Positions 52,562 to 61,450 of a DNA stretch of 64,000 bases are shown here, in pieces. A model generated the notes under the pieces. That model was not told where the DNA came from and ran no database searches. It was given only the letters and a program-made list of their open reading frames with translations. The translations under genes were made by a program, and so were the position numbers. Position 1 is the first letter of the stretch, and every line of letters starts with the position of its first letter. Origin of the DNA: Hwangdonia seohaensis (lineage in GTDB: Bacteria > Bacteroidota > Bacteroidia > Flavobacteriales > Flavobacteriaceae); contig NZ_JAVSCK010000001.1 in the NCBI RefSeq assembly GCF_031932625.1, forward strand, positions 310,001 to 374,000, written 5' to 3'.

Positions 52562-53167
52562 ATGTACGATGCTTTAATTATTGGTGGTGGCGCTGCGGGC
52601 TTATCTTGCGCCTTGGTTTTGGGGTCTGCAAAAAACAAACCTTTTGCAGCAAACAAACAGATTGCTATTATTACACATCAAAAAACATCGCATTTACAAA
52701 ATGCTTTATTTAATAATGTTTTAGGTTTAGAACCCGGAACCACCGGTGCCTCAATTTTAGAAAAAGGCAAAAAGCAATTAGGCGATTTATATCCGCACGT
52801 TGCCCAAATTGAAAACGAAAAAGTATCTGCTATTTCTAAATCCGTTCACGACTTTAAAGTTAAAACCAACAAAAACACTTACGAAGCCAAACTGGTGGTT
52901 ATCGCTGTGGGTTACACCAATTTAATGCGGATAAAAGGTTTGGAAAGTTATATAGAACCACATCCAAAAGCAGCGATTGAAAAAGACTGTATTTGGTTAA
53001 AAAATACCAATCATTTAATTGAAGAAAACCTTTATGTTGCCGGTACATTGGCCGGTTGGCGCAGTCAGTTTGCCATAGCTTCGGGTAGTGGCGCACATGT
53101 GGCGACCGATATTTTAACGCTTTGGAATGGTGGGAAACACACTAAGGTGCATGATAAGATTGTTTAA
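52562..53167 (+). CDS. Minimal FAD-dependent oxidoreductase (thioredoxin reductase-like, lacking the NADPH domain)
   Basis: 201 residues from the ATG at 52562 (a GTG three codons earlier is less likely). The FAD-binding GGGAAGLSCAL is at the N-terminus, VVIAVGYTN near residue 117 and the C-terminal FAD motif LYVAGTLAGWRSQFAIASGSGAHVATDIL at about 156-184. Thioredoxin reductases are about 310 residues; the central NADPH-binding domain with CxxC is absent here, and the two halves of the FAD domain join directly. No frameshift is needed, so it is a compact family member rather than a broken gene. Electron donor unknown. Confidence 0.8.
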   Translation: MYDALIIGGGAAGLSCALVLGSAKNKPFAANKQIAIITHQKTSHLQNALFNNVLGLEPGTTGASILEKGKKQLGDLYPHVAQIENEKVSAISKSVHDFKVKTNKNTYEAKLVVIAVGYTNLMRIKGLESYIEPHPKAAIEKDCIWLKNTNHLIEENLYVAGTLAGWRSQFAIASGSGAHVATDILTLWNGGKHTKVHDKIV

Positions 53168-53169
53168 AA

Positions 53170-56100
53170 TTATCGTTTTAAAGAAAAGTGCCCTAATTGC
53201 TTTTCTCCATCATCAAAAACAATTTGAAACCAATAATCATTTTCCGGAAGCTTATTCCCATTGAAAGTTCCATCCCATCCATGACTATCATACGGTAAGT
53301 GTTTTAAAAGCTTTCCGAATCTATCATATATAAATATGGAATACCTTCGTGATGTTTGTCCTTTTAATTTCCACAAATCATTAACTCCGTCTCCATTGGG
53401 CGTAAAAAAATTTGGGTAATCTAAAATAGTAACTTTCTCTTTTAAAATTCCACATCCGTTAATCTCTTGAACATATACTGAGTAATCTCCTCCGCTTAAG
53501 TTATTAAACACATTGCTATTTTGATAATTCATCCCATCTAATGAGAATACATATTCTAAATTGGAATTAATAATAACCTCTATCATATTGTTATTACTAA
53601 ACTCCTTAATTTTAATTTCATAATCGGAAATTGGCGTCACACTCGTTATTGTAACATCAACTTCTGAGGTATCTGAACCACAAACGCCATTGTTGACCGT
53701 GTAAGTATAAATCCCTGCTGAATCTGTTGAAAGATCAAAAACACCTGTTCCACTTGACAAACTTGGTGTCCATATACCACTTGCATCTGGCGCACCTGTT
53801 AAGCTGTCAAATAAATTAACCGCATTACTGTTAATGCATATTTCTAAATTACCATTTAATCCAGCATCTGGCAAAACATCAATTGCAACGCTGACCTCCG
53901 AAGTGTCCGAACCACAAGCACCATTGGTAACCGTGTAAGTATAAACCCCTGCTGAATCTGCGGAAGGGTCGAAAACACCTGTTCCGCTTGACAAACTTGG
54001 TGTCCAAATACCTCCTGCATCTGGCGCACCTGTTAAGCTGTCAAATAAATTAACCGCATTACTGTTAATGCATATTTCTAAATTACCATTTAATCCAGCA
54101 TCTGGCAAAACATCAATTGCAACGCTGACCTCCGAAGTGTCCGAACCACAAGCACCATTGGTAACCGTGTAAGTATAAACCCCTGCTGAATCTGCGGAAG
54201 GGTCGAAAACACCTGTTCCGCTTGATAAACTTGGTGTCCAAATACCTCCTGCATCTGGCGCACCTGTTAAGCTGTCAAATAAATTAACCGCATTACTGTT
54301 TATACATATTTCTAAATTACCATTTAATCCAGCATCTGGTAAAACATCAATTGCAACGCTGACCTCCGAAGTGTCCGAACCACAAGCACCATTGACAACC
54401 GTGTAAGTATAAACCCCTGCTGAATCTGCGGAAGGGTCGAAAACACCTGTTCCGCTTGATAAACTTGGTGTCCAAATACCTCCTGCATCTGGCGCACCTG
54501 TTAAGCTGTCAAATAAATTAACCGCATTACTGTTTATACATATTTCTAAATTACCATTTAATCCAGCATCTGGTAAAACATCAATTGCAACGCTGACCTC
54601 CGAGGTATCCGAACCACAAGCACCATTGACAACCATGTAAGTATAAACCCCTGCTGAATCCGTATAAGGATCGAAAACACCCGTTCCGCTTGATAAACTT
54701 GGTGTCCAAATGCCTCCTGCATGTGGCGTGCCTGTTAAGCTGTCAAATAAGTTGACAGAGCTATTATTTATACATATTTCTAAACTGCCATCTTCTCCTG
54801 CGCTTAAAATGTTTGCTTGCTGAAAATCAAAAATACCATCATTGTTATCATCAAGAGGCACCGTATATCCATCAGATTCACCAATAATTAACCCATTTGC
54901 GTCCACAGTATCCGGTGCATTTCCTAAAGTGCCATTCTGGTCATTGTCTGTGAAGCCAGCTTCTATTACATCAAAGCAGCCATCATTATCACTATCTAAA
55001 TCTTGATGGTCTGGTTTGCCATCATTATCTGTGTCCCTTGTAGGGTTTCCATTTTGTTCAACAGCATCAAGAATGCCATCATTATCATCATCTAAATCAT
55101 CATCATTTAAAATACCATCGCCATCAAAGTCTGGAATACATTCTTCTCTCACTTCTTTTTCACTACTACATTTTGATGGATTACCGATAATTTTAATAAT
55201 GCCATAAACATTTCCATATGTAAGTAAATTACATATTGCTGAACAATCTGAAAGTGATGGGTTATATCTTAAAAAAAGACCAATAACCCCAACAGTGAAG
55301 AGATTTTCTAGTCCAGATAAGTTTAATAGTGAATCATTATATGTGATTTGTAAACCTTCCGCCTCAATTAAATTGCCGAAACCAATTAAGCTTGTTAATT
55401 TGTCATTTGTAGTTATACCCAATTCTCCTTCTAACTTTTCAAGATTAGCAAAGCCTGTTATTTCAACAAGATTATTATTATCATATATATATAAGTTCCC
55501 CCATGAAGGATCCAGATCTCCTATAATTTTAACACTGTTAAAACTCTTAATATCTTCTAATCCTGTTTTAGTAATTTCTAAACCACTCCCGATTGTTACG
55601 AGATTATCAAACATTGGGATTTCTATTAAAGAAGCCCCGCTAAAAACCATTCGATATGATACTTTTTCAAAACTTGCAAAACCAATAATTTTTGTTAAAT
55701 CATTATTCACTATTATTTCGATATTCCTTGCAATCTCAATTAATGAATTAAACCCATTTATTTCAGTAAGGGCGTCATTTTTCTCAATACTTAGATTTCC
55801 TTTAAAAGATGAACTATTAAACACAGTTCCAATTTTTGCTAGTTTATTAAAACCATTTAATTTTTCCGTTTTATTACATGTTCTTATCAAAAACCACCCT
55901 TCTACACTTTGTAAGTTTTCAAAAGGGGATATTGTTTCCAAAGAATAATTCTCAGACATTTGAAAATTTCCTAAAATTTTTTCTAAAGCACTAAATCCTT
56001 TAATATGTTTTAAAGTGCTATAGTTTTGGGAAATTAAAAAATCTCCGCCTACTGTATGCAGTTTATCAATACCCTCAATAGTTTCAATTAAATGACTTTG

Positions 56101-56394
56101 ATCAATTTCAAAATCTCCTCCAACGTATTCTAAATTACTGAAATTTGATACACTTGTGATTTCAGAATAATTAATTATTAATGACCCTTCTATTCGTTTT
56201 ATTGCTGTTATTCCAGAAATATCAGTAGCATCCCCAATTATTAAATCGCCATTAATAACCTCACAAGTTCCAAAATTTGCAATATAATCTTCAACTGCAC
56301 TTTGGTTATTCAAATTAACAGTTCCTGTAGGACATTGAGCATATATTAAATCACCAAAAAGTAAAATGATAAAAAGTAAAATTGACCTATACAA
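53170..56394 (-). CDS. Large T9SS-secreted protein with L-domain-like, thrombospondin-type-3 and tandem repeats
   Basis: 1074 residues. A signal peptide (YRSILLFIILLFGDLIYAQ) is followed by about 360 residues of receptor-L/leucine-rich-like strands (NFSNLEYVGGDFEI, GFSALEKILGNFQM). Then come Ca-binding thrombospondin type 3 repeats (DFDGDGILNDDD, DTDNDGKPDHQD; about 420-500), five 78-residue repeats (about 530-920), and a gliding-type T9SS type B sorting domain (FFTPNGDGVNDLWKLKG to the end). The start must be TTG (56394): an in-frame TAG directly precedes it and no ATG lies in the signal region. It is expected to be exported and surface-attached, probably an adhesin. Confidence 0.9.
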   Translation of the reverse strand: MYRSILLFIILLFGDLIYAQCPTGTVNLNNQSAVEDYIANFGTCEVINGDLIIGDATDISGITAIKRIEGSLIINYSEITSVSNFSNLEYVGGDFEIDQSHLIETIEGIDKLHTVGGDFLISQNYSTLKHIKGFSALEKILGNFQMSENYSLETISPFENLQSVEGWFLIRTCNKTEKLNGFNKLAKIGTVFNSSSFKGNLSIEKNDALTEINGFNSLIEIARNIEIIVNNDLTKIIGFASFEKVSYRMVFSGASLIEIPMFDNLVTIGSGLEITKTGLEDIKSFNSVKIIGDLDPSWGNLYIYDNNNLVEITGFANLEKLEGELGITTNDKLTSLIGFGNLIEAEGLQITYNDSLLNLSGLENLFTVGVIGLFLRYNPSLSDCSAICNLLTYGNVYGIIKIIGNPSKCSSEKEVREECIPDFDGDGILNDDDLDDDNDGILDAVEQNGNPTRDTDNDGKPDHQDLDSDNDGCFDVIEAGFTDNDQNGTLGNAPDTVDANGLIIGESDGYTVPLDDNNDGIFDFQQANILSAGEDGSLEICINNSSVNLFDSLTGTPHAGGIWTPSLSSGTGVFDPYTDSAGVYTYMVVNGACGSDTSEVSVAIDVLPDAGLNGNLEICINSNAVNLFDSLTGAPDAGGIWTPSLSSGTGVFDPSADSAGVYTYTVVNGACGSDTSEVSVAIDVLPDAGLNGNLEICINSNAVNLFDSLTGAPDAGGIWTPSLSSGTGVFDPSADSAGVYTYTVTNGACGSDTSEVSVAIDVLPDAGLNGNLEICINSNAVNLFDSLTGAPDAGGIWTPSLSSGTGVFDPSADSAGVYTYTVTNGACGSDTSEVSVAIDVLPDAGLNGNLEICINSNAVNLFDSLTGAPDASGIWTPSLSSGTGVFDLSTDSAGIYTYTVNNGVCGSDTSEVDVTITSVTPISDYEIKIKEFSNNNMIEVIINSNLEYVFSLDGMNYQNSNVFNNLSGGDYSVYVQEINGCGILKEKVTILDYPNFFTPNGDGVNDLWKLKGQTSRRYSIFIYDRFGKLLKHLPYDSHGWDGTFNGNKLPENDYWFQIVFDDGEKQLGHFSLKR
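53640..54809 (-). repeat. Five tandem 234-bp repeats inside the T9SS protein gene
   Basis: The marker CGCACCTGTT (or CGTGCCTGTT) recurs at 53791, 54025, 54259, 54493 and 54727, exactly 234 bp (78 codons) apart. The middle three units are almost identical at DNA level, the outer two have diverged (TPHAGG and APDASG variants). Confidence 0.95.
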
Positions 56395-56406
56395 CTATAA
56401 CAGAAT

Positions 56407-56424
56407 TTAGATTTAGAAATCTAA
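56407..56424. promoter_or_regulatory. 18-bp perfect palindrome upstream of the T9SS protein gene
   Basis: TTAGATTTAGAAATCTAA (two 8-bp arms, AG/CT centre offset) lies 13 bp upstream of the TTG start. It may be an operator; no second copy was found in the window. Confidence 0.4.
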
Positions 56425-56497
56425 AATATAAAAACAAGTAAGATAAGTAGTATTAATTATGAGATATTCGATATAAAAAAATAAATAGTCGCTTAAA

Positions 56498-58090
56498 TTA
56501 CTGCTCCCCATCACTCAACTTAACCACCTCTTCAATCATAATATCGCGTTGGTTGAACACCTCTTCGAAAGCACCATTGCCAAAAAGTTGATCGGCCAAA
56601 GTGGCTTTAATATATTGTTTTACTTCGTCGTGGTATGCCACAAAGGTTATCTTAGAATTCAGCCTAAGGTTTACATAATCCTGTATCGCATAAACCCAAT
56701 CTTCCTCAACTTCAAAATTATCGATAAAATCCTGCCTAGACATATTACTGAAAACACTTCGGTCTTTATCCAATTCCCTAAACACAAAATTACCTATAAA
56801 ACCACGTCGAAATAATTGAGAAAGGGTTTCGTTGTGCATACTGTTATCAATGGGCACAAACACATCGGGGATAATACCGCCGCCGCCATAAACAATTTTA
56901 CCTTTTGGTGTGGTGAATTTTAGCGAATCGGCCACTTGAATTTTTTCCGGATCCAAAAGTTCGCCACTGTCCAATCGTTCAAAATACTCGTCGTAATAGT
57001 CTTTATGCCCATTTTTGTACGGCCTTTGAATAGAGCGACCCGTTGGCGTATAATAACGCGATACGGTTAAGCGCACCGCACTGCCATCGCCTAAATCCAT
57101 TTCGCGTTGCACGAGGCCTTTGCCGTAAGAGCGTCGCCCGATTATGGTGCCTTTGTCGTTGTCTTGCAATGCGCCGGCAACAATTTCGCTTGCCGATGCC
57201 GAGTTTTCGTCAATCAGCACATACACATGGCCTTTTTCAAAATTCCCTTTACTTGTTGCAAAGCTTTTTTCGATGCTGCCGCGCTTATTTTTTGTGTACA
57301 AAATAAGTTTATCGTCTTCTAAAAACTCATCTACAATCTGTTCGGCAATCCCTAAAAAACCGCCTGGGTTGTCGCGCAAATCCAACGCGATTTCCGTGGC
57401 ACCAAGATCAATAAGTTTTTCCAATCCTTTTTTAAACTCTTTATAGGTAGATTCAGCAAACCGATTGATTTTGATATAACCCAATTTCTCGGTTAACATA
57501 TATGCGGCATCAACACTTTTAATGGGAATGTGCCCACGTTTAACCGTAAAATCCAAAAGCTTTGGTTCGCCTTTTCTGTAAACTTTCAATTTTACTTTGC
57601 TGTTAATGGGGCCTTTAAGTTTTTTAATAATCTCGCCGTCTTGTAATTTTTTTCCATAAAGCGAATCGCCGTTGGCCATAATAATCCGGTCGCCACCTTT
57701 AATGCCCGCTTTGGCACTTGGTCCGTTTTCAATAGGCCTAATTACCGCAATGGAATCCCTGAAGGGATAAAAACTAATGCCTATGCCCACAAAATCACCT
57801 TTCATGTTTTCGGCAACACGCTCCATATCTTCTTTGGGAATGTACACCGAATGCGGGTCCAGATTATCCAGAATGCCATTAACCGTAACATCAACAATAC
57901 TATCGGTGTTTACCTCATCAACATAATCGTAATCAATATAATCGATAAGTCGGTTTAGTTTGTCCTTTTTGCTATTGGTTGAAAACAGGCGGTCTGGCGC
58001 ATCGGTAAAATTCAACTTGCCGCCAATAAAAATGCCTGCTGCAATAGCAACACCTAAAACCAAGGGTAAATATTTTTTTTGATATGGCAT
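56498..58090 (-). CDS. C-terminal processing peptidase (S41, CtpA/Prc-like)
   Basis: 530 residues. An N-terminal membrane anchor (YLPLVLGVAIAAGIFIGG), a PDZ domain (about 85-190; VGIGISFYPFRDSIAVIRPIENGPSAKAGIKGGDRI) and the peptidase domain with the Ser299/Lys324 dyad (NSASASEIVAGAL, SYGKGLVQ; 25 apart as in Prc). It cleaves protein C-termini in the periplasm. It shares one base of its ATG with the stop of the dCMP deaminase gene, so the two are coupled. Confidence 0.93.
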   Translation of the reverse strand: MPYQKKYLPLVLGVAIAAGIFIGGKLNFTDAPDRLFSTNSKKDKLNRLIDYIDYDYVDEVNTDSIVDVTVNGILDNLDPHSVYIPKEDMERVAENMKGDFVGIGISFYPFRDSIAVIRPIENGPSAKAGIKGGDRIIMANGDSLYGKKLQDGEIIKKLKGPINSKVKLKVYRKGEPKLLDFTVKRGHIPIKSVDAAYMLTEKLGYIKINRFAESTYKEFKKGLEKLIDLGATEIALDLRDNPGGFLGIAEQIVDEFLEDDKLILYTKNKRGSIEKSFATSKGNFEKGHVYVLIDENSASASEIVAGALQDNDKGTIIGRRSYGKGLVQREMDLGDGSAVRLTVSRYYTPTGRSIQRPYKNGHKDYYDEYFERLDSGELLDPEKIQVADSLKFTTPKGKIVYGGGGIIPDVFVPIDNSMHNETLSQLFRRGFIGNFVFRELDKDRSVFSNMSRQDFIDNFEVEEDWVYAIQDYVNLRLNSKITFVAYHDEVKQYIKATLADQLFGNGAFEEVFNQRDIMIEEVVKLSDGEQ

Positions 58091-58521
58091 TATTTGTCTA
58101 TTTCTTCAATTAATTTAAGTTCAACACCTGCTTTTTCCAAAAAGCGCAGTCCGGAATCGTCTTTATAGGCTTGGTTGTACACCACTTTTACTATGCCCGC
58201 TTGATGTATTAATTTGCTACATTCTTTACAGGGCGACATGGTTATGTACAAGGTTGCCCCTGTTGCCGATTGGGTCGATGCCGCTACTTTTAAAATGGCG
58301 TTGGCCTCGGCATGCAGCACGTACCATTTGGTGTAACCCTGTTCGTCTTCGCAAAAATTCTCAAAACCCGAAGGCGTACCGTTGTACCCGTCGGATATTA
58401 TCATTCTATCCTTTACAATAAGTGCGCCAACTTGACGGCGTTTGCAATACGATAATTTTCCCCACTCTTTGGCAATTCTTAAATAAGCCTTATCGTACTT
58501 AAGTTGTTTATGTTCTGGCAT
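58090..58521 (-). CDS. dCMP deaminase (ComEB-like)
   Basis: 143 residues. The zinc site is His70/Glu72 (VLHAEANAI) and Cys98/Cys101 (SPCKECSKLI). SCKRRQ-like text at the start (YCKRRQVGALIVKDRMIISDGYNGTPSG) is typical of deoxycytidylate deaminases. It makes dUMP from dCMP for thymidylate synthesis. It is followed without a gap by the S41 peptidase gene, a pairing with no obvious functional link. Confidence 0.92.
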   Translation of the reverse strand: MPEHKQLKYDKAYLRIAKEWGKLSYCKRRQVGALIVKDRMIISDGYNGTPSGFENFCEDEQGYTKWYVLHAEANAILKVAASTQSATGATLYITMSPCKECSKLIHQAGIVKVVYNQAYKDDSGLRFLEKAGVELKLIEEIDK

Positions 58522-58885
58522 TAATTTATTTTATAATTTGGGCGTTACCTTTTACTCATACCTACAAGGTTAAAAAAACCTTGCAGGATCGCAAAAGGTC
58601 AGGCTTTTCGCTACAATCTTTTGCAAAAAAGCAAAAGGATTTTCACTACAATCCTTAACGCGAATCAATATAACGAATATACTCGGTTCGTATTTTAATT
58701 GCAACGCAAGTTCGTTAAACTTTTGCGAAAATTTGATATGGGTGCGCAACATTTTAAAATACCTATAAACCTTACAATAAACCAAATAGGTTTTAAATGA
58801 TGTAGTAAAAAGATTATCTTTACGGTGTAGCAATAGCAAAAAACTTATTATTTACATGTTGCACGCAAAACAAAGAAAAACTTAA
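58522..58885. repeat. Gene-free region with hairpin and direct repeats
   Basis: No gene is seen. CCTACAAGGTT / AACCTTGCAGG (58560-58587) makes a hairpin around AAAAA. Next, TTTTCGCTACAATC and TTTTCACTACAATC repeat about 35 bp apart (58606 and 58640 areas), with TTTTGC/GCAAAA between. These are short intergenic repeats of flavobacterial type. A promoter for the TPM gene is not evident. Confidence 0.5.
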
Positions 58886-59479
58886 ATGAAGAAGAAGGTA
58901 TTAATAATAACTGGCTCGATAGGAATTTTATACATTCTTTTGGCATTTGTTTTACCAAAATTTGTTGCTGTACCTTTAGCCGCATACCATTCAAAAAAGG
59001 TTTGGACTGAAAACGAAAAAGACTATTCGGAATCCAAATCATCTAATTTGGTGTTAGACAGTATTGGTAATTTTCCTTTGCCAATTGGTTATGTATCTGA
59101 CTATGAAAAAATATTCAGTGAGCGGCAAATTTCACATCTGACTAAATTAATCATTGATTACGAACAAAAAACGACAAGAGAAATTGCAATTGTTACGATT
59201 AGCTCAATTGAACCCTACGAAAACGTAAAGGATTATGCAACGGATTTGGCAAATGAATGGAAAATTGGAAAGCCAGAAAAGGACAACGGACTTATAATTT
59301 TATTCAGTAAAAATTTACGACAAATTAGAATTGCAACGGGAACAGGCACAGAGCAAAAACTAACTGATGAAATCTGCAAAAAGGTAATTGACAGTACTAT
59401 TGTTCCCGAATTTAAAAAAGGTAAATATTACAATGGCATTGAAAGTGGGTTAAAGGAATTGATGAAACGTTGGGAATAA
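58886..59479 (+). CDS. TPM-domain membrane-anchored protein
   Basis: 197 residues: one N-terminal membrane segment (KVLIITGSIGILYILLAFVLP), then a TPM domain (YVSDYEKIFSERQISHLTKLIIDYEQKTTREIAIVTI, PEKDNGLIILFSKNLRQIRIATGTG). In plants the domain (TLP18.3) has weak phosphatase activity; in bacteria the role is unclear, perhaps in membrane protein repair. The glycine-rich tail of longer YgcG-type homologues is absent. Confidence 0.85.
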   Translation: MKKKVLIITGSIGILYILLAFVLPKFVAVPLAAYHSKKVWTENEKDYSESKSSNLVLDSIGNFPLPIGYVSDYEKIFSERQISHLTKLIIDYEQKTTREIAIVTISSIEPYENVKDYATDLANEWKIGKPEKDNGLIILFSKNLRQIRIATGTGTEQKLTDEICKKVIDSTIVPEFKKGKYYNGIESGLKELMKRWE

Positions 59480-59501
59480 CCACAGTTTACCCCAAATTAG
59501 C

Positions 59502-59660
59502 CCGCGTTAGGGATTGCAGCGGCATCCTTTTTAAAAATGAGAAAAATAAAGTTTAATAAGAACTAAAATTTAACAGATTGCCACAGTCGTTCCTCCTTCG
59601 CAATGACGTTTAAAAAGATATAGCGGAAAGCCCGACCCCCTTTTCAGGGGGTAACGCCCA
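59502..59660 (+). repeat. Structured repeat element, copy 2, with insertion in its loop
   Basis: GCGTTAGGGATTG at the 5' end closes with TAACGC; AGCGGCATCCTTTTT and AAAAAGATATAGCGG match copy 1 (11314-11412). The loop between them holds about 80 bp of extra sequence including GATTGCCACAGTCG and TTCGCAATGACG, itself repeat-like. GCCCGACC is followed by the hairpin CCCCCTTTTCAGGGGG. Confidence 0.7.
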
Positions 59661-59669
59661 AATAATTAT

Positions 59670-60260
59670 TTAAGCCAAAAAGTCGTTGTTAAGCAACATG
59701 GGGATAACCAAACCAACTACGATTGCCGATATCACCATAATCCAATCGCGCTTGGTAAACCTAAATATGGTTTGCACCACATAGCTTAAAAACAGCACGA
59801 CAAACACGATAATAACTTGGGCAATTTCAATGCCTAAAGCAAACTCCAACAGTAAAACCAGTTTGCTGTCGGTGGCTCCCAAAAGCATATGAAACTCGCG
59901 TGCAAAGCCCAAACCGTGTATTAATCCAAAAAACAGGGTGGTTAAAAACAGGACGCCTATTTTTTCTTTTTGTGCGCCTTTGCCCGCGGTAAACACATTG
60001 TACAGCGCCACAATTAAAATGGTTATAGGTATTAAAAATTCTACCATTTGAGCGTTAACGCTTACTACATTGTAGGCCGCCAAAACAAGCGACAAGGTAT
60101 GCCCCAAGGTAAATACGGTTACGAGCAGTAAAACCCGTTTCCAGTCTTTAAAAACATAGGGAATGGTGAGTACGATTAGAAATAAAACGTGGTCGTAAGC
60201 ATTTATATCCAGCACGTGGTTCATGCCGTATTTTACGTTGAATAAAAAATTGTCAAGCAT
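59670..60260 (-). CDS. HupE/UreJ family membrane protein
   Basis: 196 residues with six hydrophobic segments and the family pattern: GMNHVLDINAYDHVLFLI near residue 12, VTVFTLGHTLSLVLA, FFGLIHGLGFARE and FALGIEIAQVIIVFVV. The conserved histidines in membrane segments (His15, His24, His54, His115) suggest metal handling, as nickel/cobalt transport is proposed for HupE/UreJ. No hydrogenase or urease genes are in the window, so the physiological metal is open. Confidence 0.88.
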   Translation of the reverse strand: MLDNFLFNVKYGMNHVLDINAYDHVLFLIVLTIPYVFKDWKRVLLLVTVFTLGHTLSLVLAAYNVVSVNAQMVEFLIPITILIVALYNVFTAGKGAQKEKIGVLFLTTLFFGLIHGLGFAREFHMLLGATDSKLVLLLEFALGIEIAQVIIVFVVLFLSYVVQTIFRFTKRDWIMVISAIVVGLVIPMLLNNDFLA

Positions 60261-60331
60261 TTTAATTAAGATTTAGGGTTAATTGGGTATGTCAAATATA
60301 CGAATAAAGGCAGGTTTTGGCTGTAATTCTA

Positions 60332-61294
60332 TTATTTTACCTCAGTATTATATTTTTTATCCAACTGAAAAAGCATCTCTTTGGTAATGGCTTCGAGCGA
60401 AAAGGCGTGTTTCCAATGCCAATCTTGTCGTGCCGCATCGTCGTTTATGCTTTTTGGCCAACTATCGGCAATGGCTTGCCTGTAATCGGGCGTGTAGCTT
60501 ATTTCGAATTCCGGAATGTGGTTTTTTATCGATTGTGCCACTTCCTTTGGCGTAAAGCTTATGGCAGCCAAATTGTAAGACGACCGTATTTTTATGGTAT
60601 CGGCATCGGCCCGCATAATATCGATGGTGGCCTTAATGGCATCGTCCATATACATCATGGGCAGCTTCGTGTTTTCAGATAAAAAACAATCGAATTTCTT
60701 ATCGGTAATGGCTTTGTGGTAAATATCTACCGCATAATCTGTTGTGCCGCCACCGGTTTGTGTTTTCCAACTCACAATGCCCGGGTAGCGCAAACTCCTA
60801 ACATCTACACCGTATTTTTGGTTGTAGTATTCACACCAACGTTCGCCAACTTGTTTGGTAATGCCGTAAACGGTTGTGGGTTCCATGGCCGTATATTGCG
60901 GCGTATTTTCAGATGGCGTAGAGGGGCCAAAAACGGCAATACTAGAGGGCCAAAACACTTGTTTTATAAACTTTGCTTTTGCCAAATTTAAAACGTTGAA
61001 CAGCGAATTCACATTCAACTCCCAAGCTTTCATCGGGAATTTTTCTCCCGTGGCGCTCAACATGGCTGCCATTAAGTAAACGGTGTCGATGTTGTGTTTT
61101 TCAATACACATATTAATGCTGGCATAATCTTGGGCGTCAACAATTTCAAAAAGCCCAGAGTTAACAATATCTAAATTACTATAGCTTATATCGCTTGCAA
61201 TTACATTTTCATCGCCATAAATGCCTCTAAGCTTAAATGTTAATTCCGAACCAATTTGTCCGCAAGCACCAATAATCAATATTTTTGGGTTCAT
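60332..61294 (-). CDS. L-threonine 3-dehydrogenase, epimerase-like (SDR) type
   Basis: 320 residues of the extended short-chain dehydrogenase family: NAD site LIIGACGQIGSEL, WPSSIAVFGP, YGITKQ with the Tyr-Lys pair, and RYPGIVSW then GGGTTDYAVDIYHKA. The last segments and overall length match the GalE-like L-threonine dehydrogenases characterised from Flavobacterium, which oxidise threonine to 2-amino-3-ketobutyrate. The zinc-dependent type is unrelated. It stands alone. Confidence 0.9.
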   Translation of the reverse strand: MNPKILIIGACGQIGSELTFKLRGIYGDENVIASDISYSNLDIVNSGLFEIVDAQDYASINMCIEKHNIDTVYLMAAMLSATGEKFPMKAWELNVNSLFNVLNLAKAKFIKQVFWPSSIAVFGPSTPSENTPQYTAMEPTTVYGITKQVGERWCEYYNQKYGVDVRSLRYPGIVSWKTQTGGGTTDYAVDIYHKAITDKKFDCFLSENTKLPMMYMDDAIKATIDIMRADADTIKIRSSYNLAAISFTPKEVAQSIKNHIPEFEISYTPDYRQAIADSWPKSINDDAARQDWHWKHAFSLEAITKEMLFQLDKKYNTEVK

Positions 61295-61450
61295 TTAAAA
61301 CACGGTTTATAAGAATAAATCAAAAATAATAAGATTATATTGATAATATTTCATTTTAAAGATGAAAATTTTTCAAGAACACGATTGATTATTTCACATT
61401 AAACAAACTATTGCTATATCTTTGTAAAGCATCCAAAAACATGTAGTTGT

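Noticed and set aside
53640..54809. Regular 234-bp repeats as a possible CRISPR or satellite array
   Set aside because: The repeats are in frame (78 codons each), have no spacers and lie within one long reading frame that continues on both sides.
59510..59600. Insertion sequence remnant inside structured repeat copy 2
   Set aside because: The extra 80 bp have no terminal inverted repeats, no target duplication and no coding trace; they look like another small intergenic repeat.
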